The notes under the pieces are model-generated. The model was not told the DNA's origin and searched no databases. It saw only the letters and a program-made list of their open reading frames with translations. Position numbers and translations under genes: made by a program. Below, piece by piece: positions 1 to 11,500 of a stretch of DNA of 64,000 bases; the first letter of the stretch is position 1, and each line of letters starts with the position of its first letter. Origin of the DNA: Mytilus californianus (taxonomy: Eukaryota > Mollusca > Bivalvia > Mytilida > Mytilidae); assembly GCF_021869535.1 (NCBI RefSeq), contig NW_026262679.1, positions 44,686,426 to 44,750,425 on the forward strand, written 5' to 3'.

Positions 1-89
1 GAACTTAAGACAAAGTAGCCATTTATGCTTGAAATTGCAGAATTTAACATAGAAAGCAATGGGGCTATGAATTAGTGGTTTTATACCTA
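1..89 (+). repeat. Direct repeat, copy 1
   Basis: This 89-bp stretch recurs almost unchanged at 1346-1434 in the same orientation; I see one substitution (agtagcc against agtagtc). The last 22 bases of the unit also occur inverted near 960-981. The copy touches the window start, so its real left limit is unknown. It could be the end of a dispersed element or one edge of a 1.3-kb tandem duplication. Confidence 0.85.
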
Positions 90-1345
90 TTACTGACAGG
101 CATGTGAAATTCTTTTTTTAGAAATCATACCCTTTACAGTGAAAATTGGTCACATTTGTTGTCAGAAATCATGTTACATTATTTTTTTTATGTAACAATT
201 ATGTTAGTGTCAAATTACAGCCCTCAAATTGCTACAATAAGGTATTTTAGCCTTTTTTGGTCATTTAGCATACACACAGTTAAGATTTTACCTGAAATTT
301 AAATTTTTGGATTATCTAACACTGAAACCAATGAAACTTGTATATTATGACTAGTTTATAGAATAAATATTGTTTTTGGTCAAATTAACTAGTGACTGTT
401 CATGTTTTATTGTGTTTCTTGGTGAATTATTTATTTCAAGGAAAATTGTTGTATACTTACATAGGAATTCCAAAATCTCACTTGAAATGCATTTTATAAC
501 CATTTTAGCAAGTTGTCTAGCTTGGAGATACATAAATTAATCTTGTTGATCCATGTTTATAAATAAAAGTTTGGTTTTTTACCAAATCACTCTCCTTTTC
601 CAACATGTAGAAAATAGGGGGGGACAAAATTATCAATTATATTTTATGTTTGGACCACTGTATTTATATTCAAGGAAGAATCTCTGATAAAAATAAGACA
701 TATAGGTAAGAACACTGTTATTTGAGTAGATATTAACAAATCGGAACTAGTAAAAATTGAAAAAGTGTCATATCTGTCACTATTAGTATCCATATGTAGT
801 TTTCTTTGTTTAACGCATATGTTACTACCAGTCCGATTTGAGCTTGAATTCAGTGATATAGTGTTTTGACAAAAGCTTTATGTGTTTTTCTATGCTAGAA
901 ATAGATCATAGAAGGAAATTAAGTCAAGCAGAAGTCAATATAACAAGTTTGGTGCTGTTATAGGTATAGAACCACTAATTCAGGCCCGGTCGGAAAGAAC
1001 ATACAAGAAAGTAGTACATAGTTTAAACAAAATAGTTCCTACGCATAGCTGTATCTTTGTCAATAGTAGGAATATTTGGGTAGTTTTAGTATCAAATGAA
1101 AGCTTGGGGACTTGGGATCACTGTAGAATCCTTGTTGAAAGTTTATAGTTGAATAACAAAGAAGTATATGAAATTTTAATAGGAGGGCTCATTTGGCCTG
1201 TTGTTCAGATCAGAAGTTCCTGTTTTTGTACTATCAAACTTCCGGGAACTAGTACGCTCTAATATGCAATTAAAGGTATGTTGATTTTTTCAGCACAAGT
1301 CTGCATAAGGTACAGTTTTGACATGAAATAACTGCCACTTTATTT
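90..1345. other. A+T-rich DNA between the direct repeats, no gene
   Basis: No open frame with a recognisable product. The only structure seen is the inverted fragment of the flanking repeat near 960-981, followed by a short G+C-richer patch. The 351-533 minus-strand open frame looks like chance. Confidence 0.5.
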
Positions 1346-1434
1346 GAACTTAAGACAAAGTAGTCATTTATGCTTGAAATTGCAGAATTTAACATAGAAA
1401 GCAATGGGGCTATGAATTAGTGGTTTTATACCTA
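1346..1434 (+). repeat. Direct repeat, copy 2
   Basis: Second copy of the 89-bp unit found at 1-89. It ends a few bases before the beginning of the truncated non-autonomous element at about 1440. Confidence 0.85.
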
Positions 1435-1667
1435 ATGTAGACCAATTTGAAAACTGGACCCAAAATTAAAAATCTAAATACACAGTTAGATTCAGCATAA
1501 CAAATAAATAAATGTGGTCAAAGATTTTACAAATCTAATGCGCCATACTGTGCACTTAAAGATTACTTCTTGAAATTTGAAAAAAAAATTAATATTTGAA
1601 GAATACTTCTTTTTAATTTCTGAAATCTGAAATGAGAAAAAATTGACCCCACACAATTTCGTTTTAT

Positions 1668-1691
1668 CCCCCCCCCCCCCCCCCCCCCCCC
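1668..1691 (+). repeat. Poly-C tract
   Basis: 24 consecutive C residues inside element N1. The length is likely to vary between individuals and between sequencing runs. Confidence 0.9.
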
Positions 1692-1928
1692 TTTTTCCCC
1701 AAAAAAATTCTTTCCCTCAAGATATGGTCATAATCTCAATTCAAATTTCCAATGGAGTTTGCAACCATAATTACCCATTTAAATTTACCATAGTGCTAAC
1801 TTAATCTATTATAATAGAATTTAAAATATGGTGTCAAATCTTTCATATGGATTTTTTTGTAAAAAAAAGATGCAACATTTGCAGATATTTTTACTGGTCT
1901 TCCTTTATAAATATGCATTTCTTTAAAC

Positions 1929-2110
1929 ATAATTTAAAAGCAGTGTAAGGGAAGTAATCAAAACGTTGTATTTGGATTACCTCCCTTACACTGTTTTAAA
2001 TTGTCTTAATTGTTCATAACCATTACTTTATACATAATTTAAAAGCAGTGTAAGGGAGGTAATTCAAATGATGTATTTGATTTATCTCCCTGACACTGCT
2101 TTAAATTATG
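1929..2110 (+). repeat. Two tandem palindromic modules
   Basis: Two hairpin-forming modules (about 1929-2003 and 2033-2110). In each, an arm reading TTTAAAAGCAGTGTAAGGGA is followed after about 25 nt by its near-complement ending in CTCCCTTACACTG. A single arm recurs at about 7022-7052 in the second N1 copy, so the module belongs to the element. Confidence 0.75.
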
Positions 2111-3837
2111 GTTTGTACAAAAGTGTTTGTCCATTAACCAGGACAACCTTGTTTTTCCCTCTTTTTTGCCCCCAATTCATAAACGGTTTGAGCCATAACC
2201 CCCCAAAGCAAATCCTAACCATCCCTTTGTGGTATGGAAACTTGTGGTATAATTCCAGAGAGATCCATACACCATTCCACAAGTTATTGTCTGGAAACTA
2301 GAAAATGCTTATTTTTGGCCCCTAATTCCTTAACTGTTGGTACCATAACCCCCAAAATCAATCCCAATCTTTCTTTTGTGGTATTTAAACTTATGGTAAA
2401 ATTTCATAGAGATCCATTCACTAAAACTAAAGTTATAGTGCGAAAACCAATGTGTCTTCGAACGAAGACGACAAAGCCAACGTCATACCAATATACGACC
2501 GCAAAAATTTTTTGCGCTGGTATAAAAAGGGGTCCACTTATTTTTAATAATAAAGAAGATATATAAGTCCATCATTATTACTTCCAGTTCTGGTTGAGGA
2601 ACATGTGCATTTTAATAATAGACAAACTATGATAAACATTTATTCCTAAATATGGAAGGACAAAGGTTCAGGGAATGGTTCCAAGTAATATATAAAGACT
2701 CCTTATATAATGTTAAAATCCACCACAACAGTCAATTATCACCATCGTGCCCACTATCTACATTCTTTGACCCAAAACTTGTCACGTCATTGTAAAAACT
2801 AACAATAATATGGCGTCTATTTTTGATGATCTACCTTAAATTGCCGTTGAGAGTGTTACTCAATCCGACACTGAATTTATTAAGTATAAGTTGCCTGATC
2901 AACAAAACCACCAACAGGCATTGCAATCAAGGCACCTTTTGAAAAACTTGATCACGACTTGTACAGGCCAGCTGAGTGTATGGTAGCATTCTGAGTTGAA
3001 TCAAAAGATCGGTTTCTGCTTTGGATAAAAACTTTTGCTTTTCGCTTGCTACCATTCCCAATTTGGGGCTCTTGACAACTATACTTGCAAGTGGACAGAC
3101 AAAGAAAATACTAAAGAGGGCAACAATAGGTGAAATATTTATACAATTTTCAAGGGCACTGAAGATGAAATAAATACTGACTCTAACAAACTACTTACAT
3201 TTCATTTATATCCAACAAATTTTTCATAACAGTTCAAGGAACACATTATTTATCATGGACAAAAACAGAGTTCCAATATCTTTAATCAATACTAGACAAT
3301 CATTTTAATCTAGACAATACAGTCACAAATCGTGAACACAATAGTCTTCTTGATTCATCCAACACAGAATACACTCGACTTCATAACACAATTAGACCAA
3401 AGTGAGACAAAACCTATGAAAATGTCAACCCCTAGAATTGCACACCAAGAACACATGATACTGTGATAAATAAACAACCTACTGAAAATATTCTTGCATC
3501 ATTGCAACTATTAGAGAGTAAACTATGTGAAGTGTCAAACACCTGTGCAGGCTTAAAAGATGACAACCCTATAGATAACAGTAACTATGATAGCAAAATG
3601 TCAGAACTAAATCAAAATCTTGATGACCTGAAAGGAAATCAACAAAAATTAGAAAAAGAGCTTCATAGTCTTGTGTTATCATCTAATCAGATGAAGAAAC
3701 AATTTGTAAGTTCAGTAGTCCTTGACAAGAAACTTGTAGACTTTGAAAAGTCAATTTTGACAAAAATAAATTTACAAAGAAACAAGTTACTTACACTGTC
3801 ACATTAAAGGAAAATTCTAACTTAAAGAAAGCGTTGA

Positions 3838-4426
3838 CAAAGGAGTAGGGGCAATAAGGCCCTTATTTGGCCCAAATATTACTGCAAATTTAAAAGTTAT
3901 CATACATATTCTTAAATTTGTCCAAACTAGACTAAGGTACAAGGTTTTCAGAAAATAAAAACCAATTTCACATTGAACGAGTTACCATGGCAACAAACCA
4001 TGACTAAATTTGCATATTTTGTAAAATTTATTAATTTTCCTTGTTTTTCATCAAATTTTAAGTATAATTTAGATTGGAAAAGTATGTGCGCACCCGAGAA
4101 ACAACTTTATATTTGGTGAGAATATGTCGATAGTCATAATAAGGCTTCTCTTAAATTATTTTGTTGTTTCTTGGCTGCGCACGATGTTTGTAACACAATG
4201 GAAATAACGTTGAAAAACTGCATAAATTCTGTATTTATAATCGTTTTTGTGAAAAAGGTATATATATAATGACGTAATTGTGACGTCATCAGATAAAAAT
4301 CTTTATGTTTTTCATTTATATTGCTTGACCCTATGCATTTTCAAACATTATGTGCCAATTTAAAATAGTTGTCAAACATTTCATTTTCTTTGGCCAAAAC
4401 CGGGCCTTAATGCCCCTACTCCTTTG
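3838..4426. mobile_element. TIR element (MITE-like) inside LINE-A ORF1
   Basis: Ends are 25-bp inverted repeats, CAAAGGAGTAGGGGCA... at 3838-3862 and its complement at 4402-4426 (one mismatch). A second, inner inverted pair is visible (GTGCGCACCCGAGAAACAAC near 4084 against about 4163-4182). No coding sequence. The coiled-coil reading of ORF1 resumes downstream, so this is an insertion. I could not define a target-site duplication. Confidence 0.8.
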
Positions 4427-5066
4427 GAGTCGTCAAAACTAAGAACACAAAATTAGGCTTTTGAGGAGCAAAATCAGTTTTAAACAAGAAACTATCTGAT
4501 CTTGAAAAGCAACTTCATGAGATACATGTAACGGAAATTGAATACGAGGCAACCATAAGCACACACAACCAATTTACAGGGCTTACAACACAAAATGATG
4601 ACATGACAGATATAAGTGAAAAAATCAGAGATGAACAAAAAGTAAAGAAAGATGATAACAGTATTCATGAAAAAATCAGATGAACAAAAAGTAAAGAAAG
4701 ATGATGATAACAGTATTCCTAAAGAAAAACCATACAGGTATGCTCAAGATCTGGAAATAATTATTGACTCATGGAAATGGTCTATTGGCATCAAAACTGT
4801 ACAGAAACAGACAATCCAAAATCAAGGTTCTTGGACCAGGAAAGAAGAATAATATCAAAGGTGCAGGGGAGATTATTCTTGAAACAACCAACAAGACACC
4901 AGACATATTGTCTTAGGTGTAGGAAGCAATGACTTGAGTATCAAAACAACTACAGTGTAAATGAAATGAAAAACCTTATAGAAAACACAAAAAACAGTCA
5001 TACTCGTTCTGACATACATGTTTTACCAACATTTGATCAGGTGAAACAGCCCGATTTCAACAATTC

Positions 5067-5871
5067 GTAAGGGTTCCACGGAACCAAGTGTCTCGCCTAC
5101 TTTTGCTGTTGTCTTATGTTTTCAGTGTGATAGGGGAATGCACATAATAGATTTACAGTTAATGAAATAAAACGTTTGAAATGTATGAAAAAAGTTTTGC
5201 TTGTAAAAAATGAATACAGTATGCAATCAAATCTATAGATTTATAAAAGAGTTGAAACATAAATTTATTGAATGAACAAATGATAAAGAAGATAATTTTT
5301 ACATTTTCCTCTAGATACTATCTTTTGATTGTAAGAAGCTTCTGTCCAAGTTTGGTAAAAATCCAGGATGGTTTATGAATCTAATAAATGTTTTAAAAAC
5401 TTTAACTGCAGACTGTATGTAATGTTAACTGGAAGAAAAACTAAGTCCGTTTATAAGTAATATACGGAAAAACAGGAAATAAATTTTTACAAAATTTCCT
5501 TCTAGATACTAGCTTTGATCATAAACAAGCTTCTGTCCAAGTTTGGTAGAAATCCAGGATATTTTAAGAAAGTTATTAAAATTTTAAAAACTTTAACCAC
5601 AGAGTGAATGTAATGTTAACTGGCAGAAAAACTAAGTCCATTTATAAGTAAAATACGGATAAACTTGATTTTTTTTTTATGAAATTTACTTCTGATTACT
5701 ATCTTATGATCAAAAACAAGCTTCTGTTCTGTATAGTTTAAGAAAGTTATTAAAATTTCAAAAACTTTAACCACAGAGTGAATATTTGTGGACACTACAG
5801 ACGATGACGACAACGGAATGTAAGATTGCTATGTCTCGCTTTTGCGACAAAAGTCCCAGGCTCGACAAAAA
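5067..5871 (+). mobile_element. Non-autonomous element with GGTTCC-GGAACC head and internal 190-bp tandem units
   Basis: Begins at GGGTTCCACGGAACC (5071-5085) followed by AAGTGTCTCGCCTAC, and ends with CTATGTCTCGCTTTTGCGAC and GCTCGACAAAAA. The body is about 2.5 tandem units of about 190 bp that share ACTAAGTCCATTTATAAGTA and AAGCTTCTGTCCAAGTTTGG. Related copies sit at 32769-33420 and 46028-46680, and a head-only copy at 30072-30360. It interrupts LINE-A ORF1 between the GVGSND block and the C-terminal esterase block. No open frame of its own. Confidence 0.7.
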
Positions 5872-6041
5872 GCAAAAGAATTCAATGAAGAAATAAAGAA
5901 ATATTGCCAAAATCAATCAGATGTTAAATTCATTTTGAACAATGACATAAGTCATTCAGGTATTAACACATCCATTTTTCAAGAGGATGGCATTCATTTT
6001 AATCAATCAGGCAAAAATGCCTCGTCAGAATCTTAATAAAA

Positions 6042-7294
6042 TGCTTCGCTAAGCGCAACCTGATACGACTGCAGTGGTCGAACCCTGAACAGTTGGGTCA
6101 AATTTGGACACAATATTCAAGCTTGATACTATCTGAATTTGGATTGTGATCAAATTTCTGACATAATATAGGTTTCTGACACAAAATAAATGCGGTCAAA
6201 GATCTTACAAATCTAATGCACAATACTGTGCAATTGAAGATTTCTTCTTAAAACTTTTCAAAATTTGAAATTTTGACAATTTGAAAAAAAAATATGAACC
6301 CTTTTAAGAAAAATTAGAAACCCCACCTTCCTCCCAAACGTTTTGAATCCCCCTTTTAGCATTAACCATCAAACTCAATTGCAGTCTTTCCTTTGTAGTA
6401 TGGAACCTTGTAGTACAATTTTAGAGAGATCCATACACTTAATCACAAGTTACTGTCTGGAAACTAGAAAAATGCTTTTTTTTAACCATAAAAGCCCATT
6501 TAAATACATCATAAAAGTATTAAAATAGAAAATGACATCATAGTCATGGCTAAAAAACCTTCATCAGCAACTTTTAATAGTAATATCTAAAAATAAAATG
6601 CCTTCATCAGCATTTAAAAATAACTTCTAAAAATGAATTGACAGCTAGGACTCTGCAACCATAAAAACCCATTTAAATACATCATAAAAGTATTAAAAAA
6701 GAAAATGACATCATAATCATGCCTAAAATTAAAACACTTTCATCAGCAACATTAAATAGTAATATCTAAAAATAAAATTCCTTCACATACATAATCATGG
6801 CTAAAATTAAATAATTTTTAAACTAGAAAATGACATAATAATCATGCCTAAAACTAAAAAGCCTCCATCAGCAACATTAAATAGTAATATCTAAAAATAA
6901 AATTCCTTCACATACATAATCCTGGCTATAATTAAATTACCTTTATTAAACATTTTTAAAATAGTAACTTCTAAAAATAAATTGACAGCTAATCACCTAA
7001 AGACAATACATTTCTTTATAAATAATTTACAAGCAGTGAAAGGGAGGTAATTTGACAATATGTCTGGAAACTAGAAAAATGCTTATTTGGGCCCCATTTT
7101 GGCCCCTCATTCCCGAACTGTTAGGACCATAACCCCCAAAATCAATCCCAACTTCCTTTTGTGGTCATAAACCTTATGGTAAAATTTCATAGAAATCCAT
7201 ACACTTAAACAATAGTTATTGTCCGGAAACCAAAATATTGGACGACGACAACGTGATACCAATATACGACTGCAAAATTTTTGGGGTCGTATAA
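6042..7294 (+). mobile_element. Non-autonomous dispersed element N1, fullest copy
   Basis: Starts at TGCTTCGCTAAGCGCA with ATACGACTGCAGTGG just inside, and ends with ATACGACTGC, an A/T core, GGTCGTATAAAAA. The terminal ATACGAC/GTCGTAT pair is inverted, as in the 51417-52373 copy (ATACGCCC/GGGCGTAT). The interior holds about three imperfect units of about 170 bp (6484-6960; each with CCATTTAAATACATCATAAA or a variant and CTAAAAATAAA). It splits the C-terminus of LINE-A ORF1: the frame runs to LVRILIK before it and resumes at THLNPVFGLKPYNEY after it. Confidence 0.7.
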
Positions 7295-7576
7295 AAACAC
7301 ATTTGAACCCAGTATTTGGACTTAAACCTTATAATGAGTACAAAACTTCTATTTCTTTGAGTAAAACACAAAACGGAAACTTTTAGACATAACCACTCCT
7401 ATGGTTGACAAAACAATGACAATCGGTTTTACAGGCAAAACTACATGTACAATGAAAACCAAAACCCCTATAACTATTATACCGCTAGTCAACAATATCA
7501 CAACGCTAACAATGGGAGATCCAACAAAAGTGAGATGAACCTACTTCTCAGTAGACTTATTGAACTTGCACGATAA

Positions 7577-8115
7577 TTCAGCTATAGATTTAACTGAAAA
7601 GCTATATAGTACATTACATTTAGCCATATACTTTAATTAAGGCCAATTAGAATAATATTAGCATTTATTATAGTTGTTTAATTTTATTTTTGTACAAAAA
7701 TAACAATAGTATGTTTTCATTTTTTATTTACGTTGCTTGCAAATGTCATTAACTACATGTATATTGTAATATATACTCTTTAAAAGTATACTGTAGTCTA
7801 GGCACTATTACATACATATTGCTTTCAATGTTTTATGATACATAAAATTAGAACACATCTCATGAAACGGAAAAATTTAGATTTACTTCCCTTGTCCCAT
7901 GTTTGAAACTCATTATTGTGTTTTTAAGTTAAAGTAAAAGAAACTTATATATTTATATATTATTTTGATAACTAAGTGAAATAGAAAATATACACATTAC
8001 ACATATATATCAATGACTTATATGTCCCTGCATATATTAACAAAAAAGATCTGTAAAGTAATAATAATGGAGTTATTTCCCTTTCCCCATGTCCTTTGTA
8101 GATTTTTGACTTACT
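7577..8115 (+). other. LINE-A inter-ORF / unassigned A+T-rich stretch
   Basis: Lies between the ORF1 stop and a TIR insertion placed just before the endonuclease remnant. I see no coding sequence. It may be the ORF1-ORF2 spacer plus further unrecognised insertions, since inter-ORF spacers of LINEs are usually short. Confidence 0.4.
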
Positions 8116-8565
8116 GGCCCGAGAACACAGTTATTTCCTAGTGCATTTCTTTTAGACAATAAAGTCAAATTAAAAAAATCGCACCTGCTCTATCTCAAAA
8201 AGATTTTTACAGTGTAGTGTACTACTATTGGGACAAATAATATCAAAAAAAGAAGTCTACCAGCTCTAACTCAAAATATTGACAATTCTATGTTAAGGGA
8301 GTCTAAAATTCAGTTTGACAGCTTCAGACATACTAGTTTTTGACTTTTTTTAACTGGACCAAATCACTACTTAACATAAAGATTCAGCAACCAAATTTTT
8401 TTAACATGTAATTTCATCCCCTTACTTAATATTTCATGCATAAAATATAAAGAAATAAATTTGGAAAGTGTATGAAAAAAATTTGCAAGTTATACACTGT
8501 CCACACTAGGGACTATATATTTGTAGACAACAGAAATCTAAGGACGATAACTGTGTCCTCGGACC
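8116..8565 (-). mobile_element. TIR element T2 (about 450 bp) between LINE-A ORF1 and ORF2
   Basis: Inverted ends GGCCCGAGAACACAGTTAT (8116-8134) and ATAACTGTGTCCTCGG (ending 8562-8565). The interior matches, in reverse, the segments at 61860-62045 and 62700-63790, including the phrases CTAGTGTGGACAGTGTATAA and TAAGTAGTGATTTGG as read on the minus strand. It serves as an empty-site reference for the MITE at 63127-63567. Confidence 0.7.
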
Positions 8566-8571
8566 TATCGG

Positions 8572-11500
8572 AATATCCATGGTTTAAATGGAGATAAATT
8601 TCAGGATGATTTGTTTATTGAAAATGTTTGTAAATATATAGTTTGTTTTGCTGAAACTATGTTGAGAGAGTCTCCGGGAAATCTTCCAGGTTTTACATCT
8701 CCCTATATAGTTAAGCCTACTGAGGCCAAAAAAAAGGGGGAGACCATCAGGTTACAAGCTTGTATTTATAAAAGCCAAATTTAAAAATATAATTTCTGAA
8801 ATAAAACAGAACAACTTCTCAATATATGGTTGAAAATAGATGGAACTTTCCTCAATTTGGAGAAAGACATTTTTTTATGTTTTACTTACAATGTATATCA
8901 AACCATATATTAATAAGGATGTTTCTGAATTGACATTCACAAAAATGGAAAATGATATTTCTTTTTTTCTATTGAAAGGTGAGGTGATTTTAAGCGGTGA
9001 TTTTAATGCACGCACAGGTGGGGTTAAATGACTTTATTCAAAATGATGGTGTTAATGACAATTTTACAGACTGTCCAGTACCTGAATATTATACACCTGA
9101 TTTACCCTGACAGAAATCAATTAGATCAAAAAAACAATTTACATGGGAATCTACTAGTTGATATCTGTAAGTCCTCTCAAGTAAGAATTGTGAACAAAGA
9201 TTTCTTGGTGAATCACTTGTATTTTACATTTTGTAATAGTAATGGTAAGAGCACAGTAGATTATATTCTGACATCACAGAATTTATTTTATACCATCAAT
9301 AACTCTATGGTAAAACCACCCACTAATCTATCAGATCATTGTTTAATAGCATTGAATATTTTTAATTTTAAACACCCTAAAGAAATAAAGAAGGAAGAAC
9401 TATGATCCTTTCCTGGTACTTTTATAATAAATGGACCGATCAGAGCAAGGACATTTATATTGATGCTTTTTCAGAAGAAAACAGTACGCTAGTGTAGAAG
9501 ACATTCTATCTTTAAACAAACTAATTGACGATAATAGTTTTAATGATATTGATTTCTTAGTTATCAAAACTAATGAAATCTATTTAGAAGCTGCAAAAAA
9601 ATCAGTTTCTTTCAAAGCAAATTTTAAAAAATCCATCATGCAAAGACAAACAAAAAATGCAAACCTAAAAAAGTATGGATGTCAAATGATTGTTACTCCT
9701 TAGAAAAGAAGTTCGCTCCCTTGGAAATAGATTAGCTAGAGCACCCAATAATAATGCATTAAGATTGACTTATTGCAACAGTAAAAGAGAATACAATAAA
9801 CTTAAAAATAAACTAAAAAAGGTTTTTTTTCAATCCTTGATAAAACAAATAAATGATATAAATCCAAAGAACACCAAAGAATTTTGGGGTAGCATTGATA
9901 ATTACAAAAAAAAGAACAACAACTGTGATCCTGCTATTTCTGCCAAAGAATGGGAGATTGACATTATAAAAATTTACTTGCTTCAAGTGAAAATGATAAA
10001 ACTGATACTTAAATCAAAATATAGTGAACAAAGACCATAACTTTATTTATAATACATCCCTTAATGTCCCTATTACATGTAAAGAAATCAAAGACAGGGC
10101 ATTAAGAAGTTAAAAAAAGGGAAAATCTGGAGGTCCTGATCTGATAATTAATGAGTTTCTAAAGGTAGGGTCAAACACTTTAGTTTTACTTCTGACAAAA
10201 CTTTTTAATAAGATACTTAATTCAGAAAAATTTCCCAAAATTTGGAACATTTCTGTATTGACATCACAGGGGTTAAAAAAAATTGTTACAGCTCACTAGC
10301 CCAGGACTTATTGGTAGCAGGATTTACTAGTCCTGTTGATAGAATTGCTAGCCCAGCAAATCAGACCTGATAGTCCGGATTTCCAACAAATATTTGAGTC
10401 AGTTGGACAATTTCTTCTGATTCAAATTTCAATCCTGTAATACTTAGTAACAAAGGCAATCATTGTTCAAATGTTGGCATCATCACAATTTGGATGCAAA
10501 ATTAAATCTCACACAAGTTTGTTTACACACATGCTTACACATGTATTAGTTTCAACAACGTGGTCTGTCAAATTTTCACTGAACTTATTTTTAACTTTTT
10601 TTTTTTAATTTATCATTAGAGTTTTATTTTAATATGTATTTCTGAAAGGCTTAATCATTTTTACAAAGTAACAGGACACATCAACGCCAAGAATTTTTTG
10701 TTACTAGTCCGTTGGGCATATTAGGTTACAAGTCTTGATTGCCCGAGTTGTAAATGCACTAGTCCCGGGCGTCGGGCTAGTGGATTTTTTAACCCCTGCA
10801 TCAATTTTTAAATCTGGTGACCCATATGATTGTGGGAATTATAGAGGTATAAGCATAACAAGCTGTCTTGATAAAGTATTTACCTCCATATTACAAAAAA
10901 GACTTAGTGATTTTCTTGAAACAAATAATTTATTATGTTCAAATCAAGGTGGTTTTAGAAAAAATTAAGGAACTGTAGATCATGTCTCTATCTTAAAAAC
11001 AATAATAAACAAATATTTGTTTTAATGCAAAAAGAAACTATACGTGTGTTTTGTAGATTTTAAAAAGGCTTTTGACAGTGTCTGGAGATCAGCTCTATTC
11101 TTAAAATTACAAGATAAAGGAATCCAAGGCAAATTTTATAACATACTGCATGACATGTACTCTAATATGTTATATTCATGTAAATATCAGAATATGTTTA
11201 CTAAGCCTTTTCTTGCTAATCAAGGAGTCAAACAAGGAGACAGTTTAAGTCCTACTTTATTTAATTTATTTGTCGATGACATAGGAAAATACTTTGATAC
11301 CAAATCAACTAGTGCAGTTAATTTACATGATCAAAAATTGAACCATTTATTGTATGCTGATGGTTTGTTTTTGATATCTGAATCTGCAACTGGTCTCCAG
11401 AACTGTCTTGATTCTTTGCAAAAATATAGTGCTGAATGGAAACTGGATGTGAACTTCAAAAAAACAAAAATTATAATTTTCTCTAAAAATAAGTAAATAA

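Larger units (their letters stand above)
1440..2528 (+). mobile_element. Non-autonomous dispersed element N1, 5'-truncated copy
   Basis: The order of blocks matches the fuller copy at 6042-7294: a block around the phrase aaagattttacaaatctaatg, a C-rich stretch, the AAAGCAGTGTAAGGGAGGTAAT palindrome block, a block beginning ACCATAACCCCCAAAATC, and an end containing ACCAATATACGAC, an A/T core and TATAAAAA. The 5' head (GCTTCGCTAAGCGCA) present at 6042 and 51417 is missing. There is no coding capacity; short open frames at 2068-2566 fall wholly in the repeat. Transposition mechanism unknown. Confidence 0.65.
2810..7576 (+). pseudogene. LINE-A ORF1 relic: coiled coil plus SGNH-esterase-like domain
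   Basis: An ATG in AATAATATGGCG opens MASIFDDLP followed by a stop. Readable pieces follow in several frames: a piece containing ITVQGTHYLSWTKTEFQYL (about 3226-3285), a coiled coil rich in Leu, Lys, Glu and Asn (3463-3807, resumed at 4480-4680), then three blocks fitting an SGNH hydrolase: I-D-S at 4763-4771, GVGSND near 4917-4935 and DGIHF at 5986-6000. The C-terminus is Asn/Gln/Tyr-rich and ends ELAR-stop at 7576. In family terms this is a LINE ORF1 with RNA-binding/chaperone and esterase roles; that function is inferred. Three insertions interrupt it (3838-4426, 5067-5871, 6042-7294). Stops and frameshifts throughout make it a pseudogene. Confidence 0.7.
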
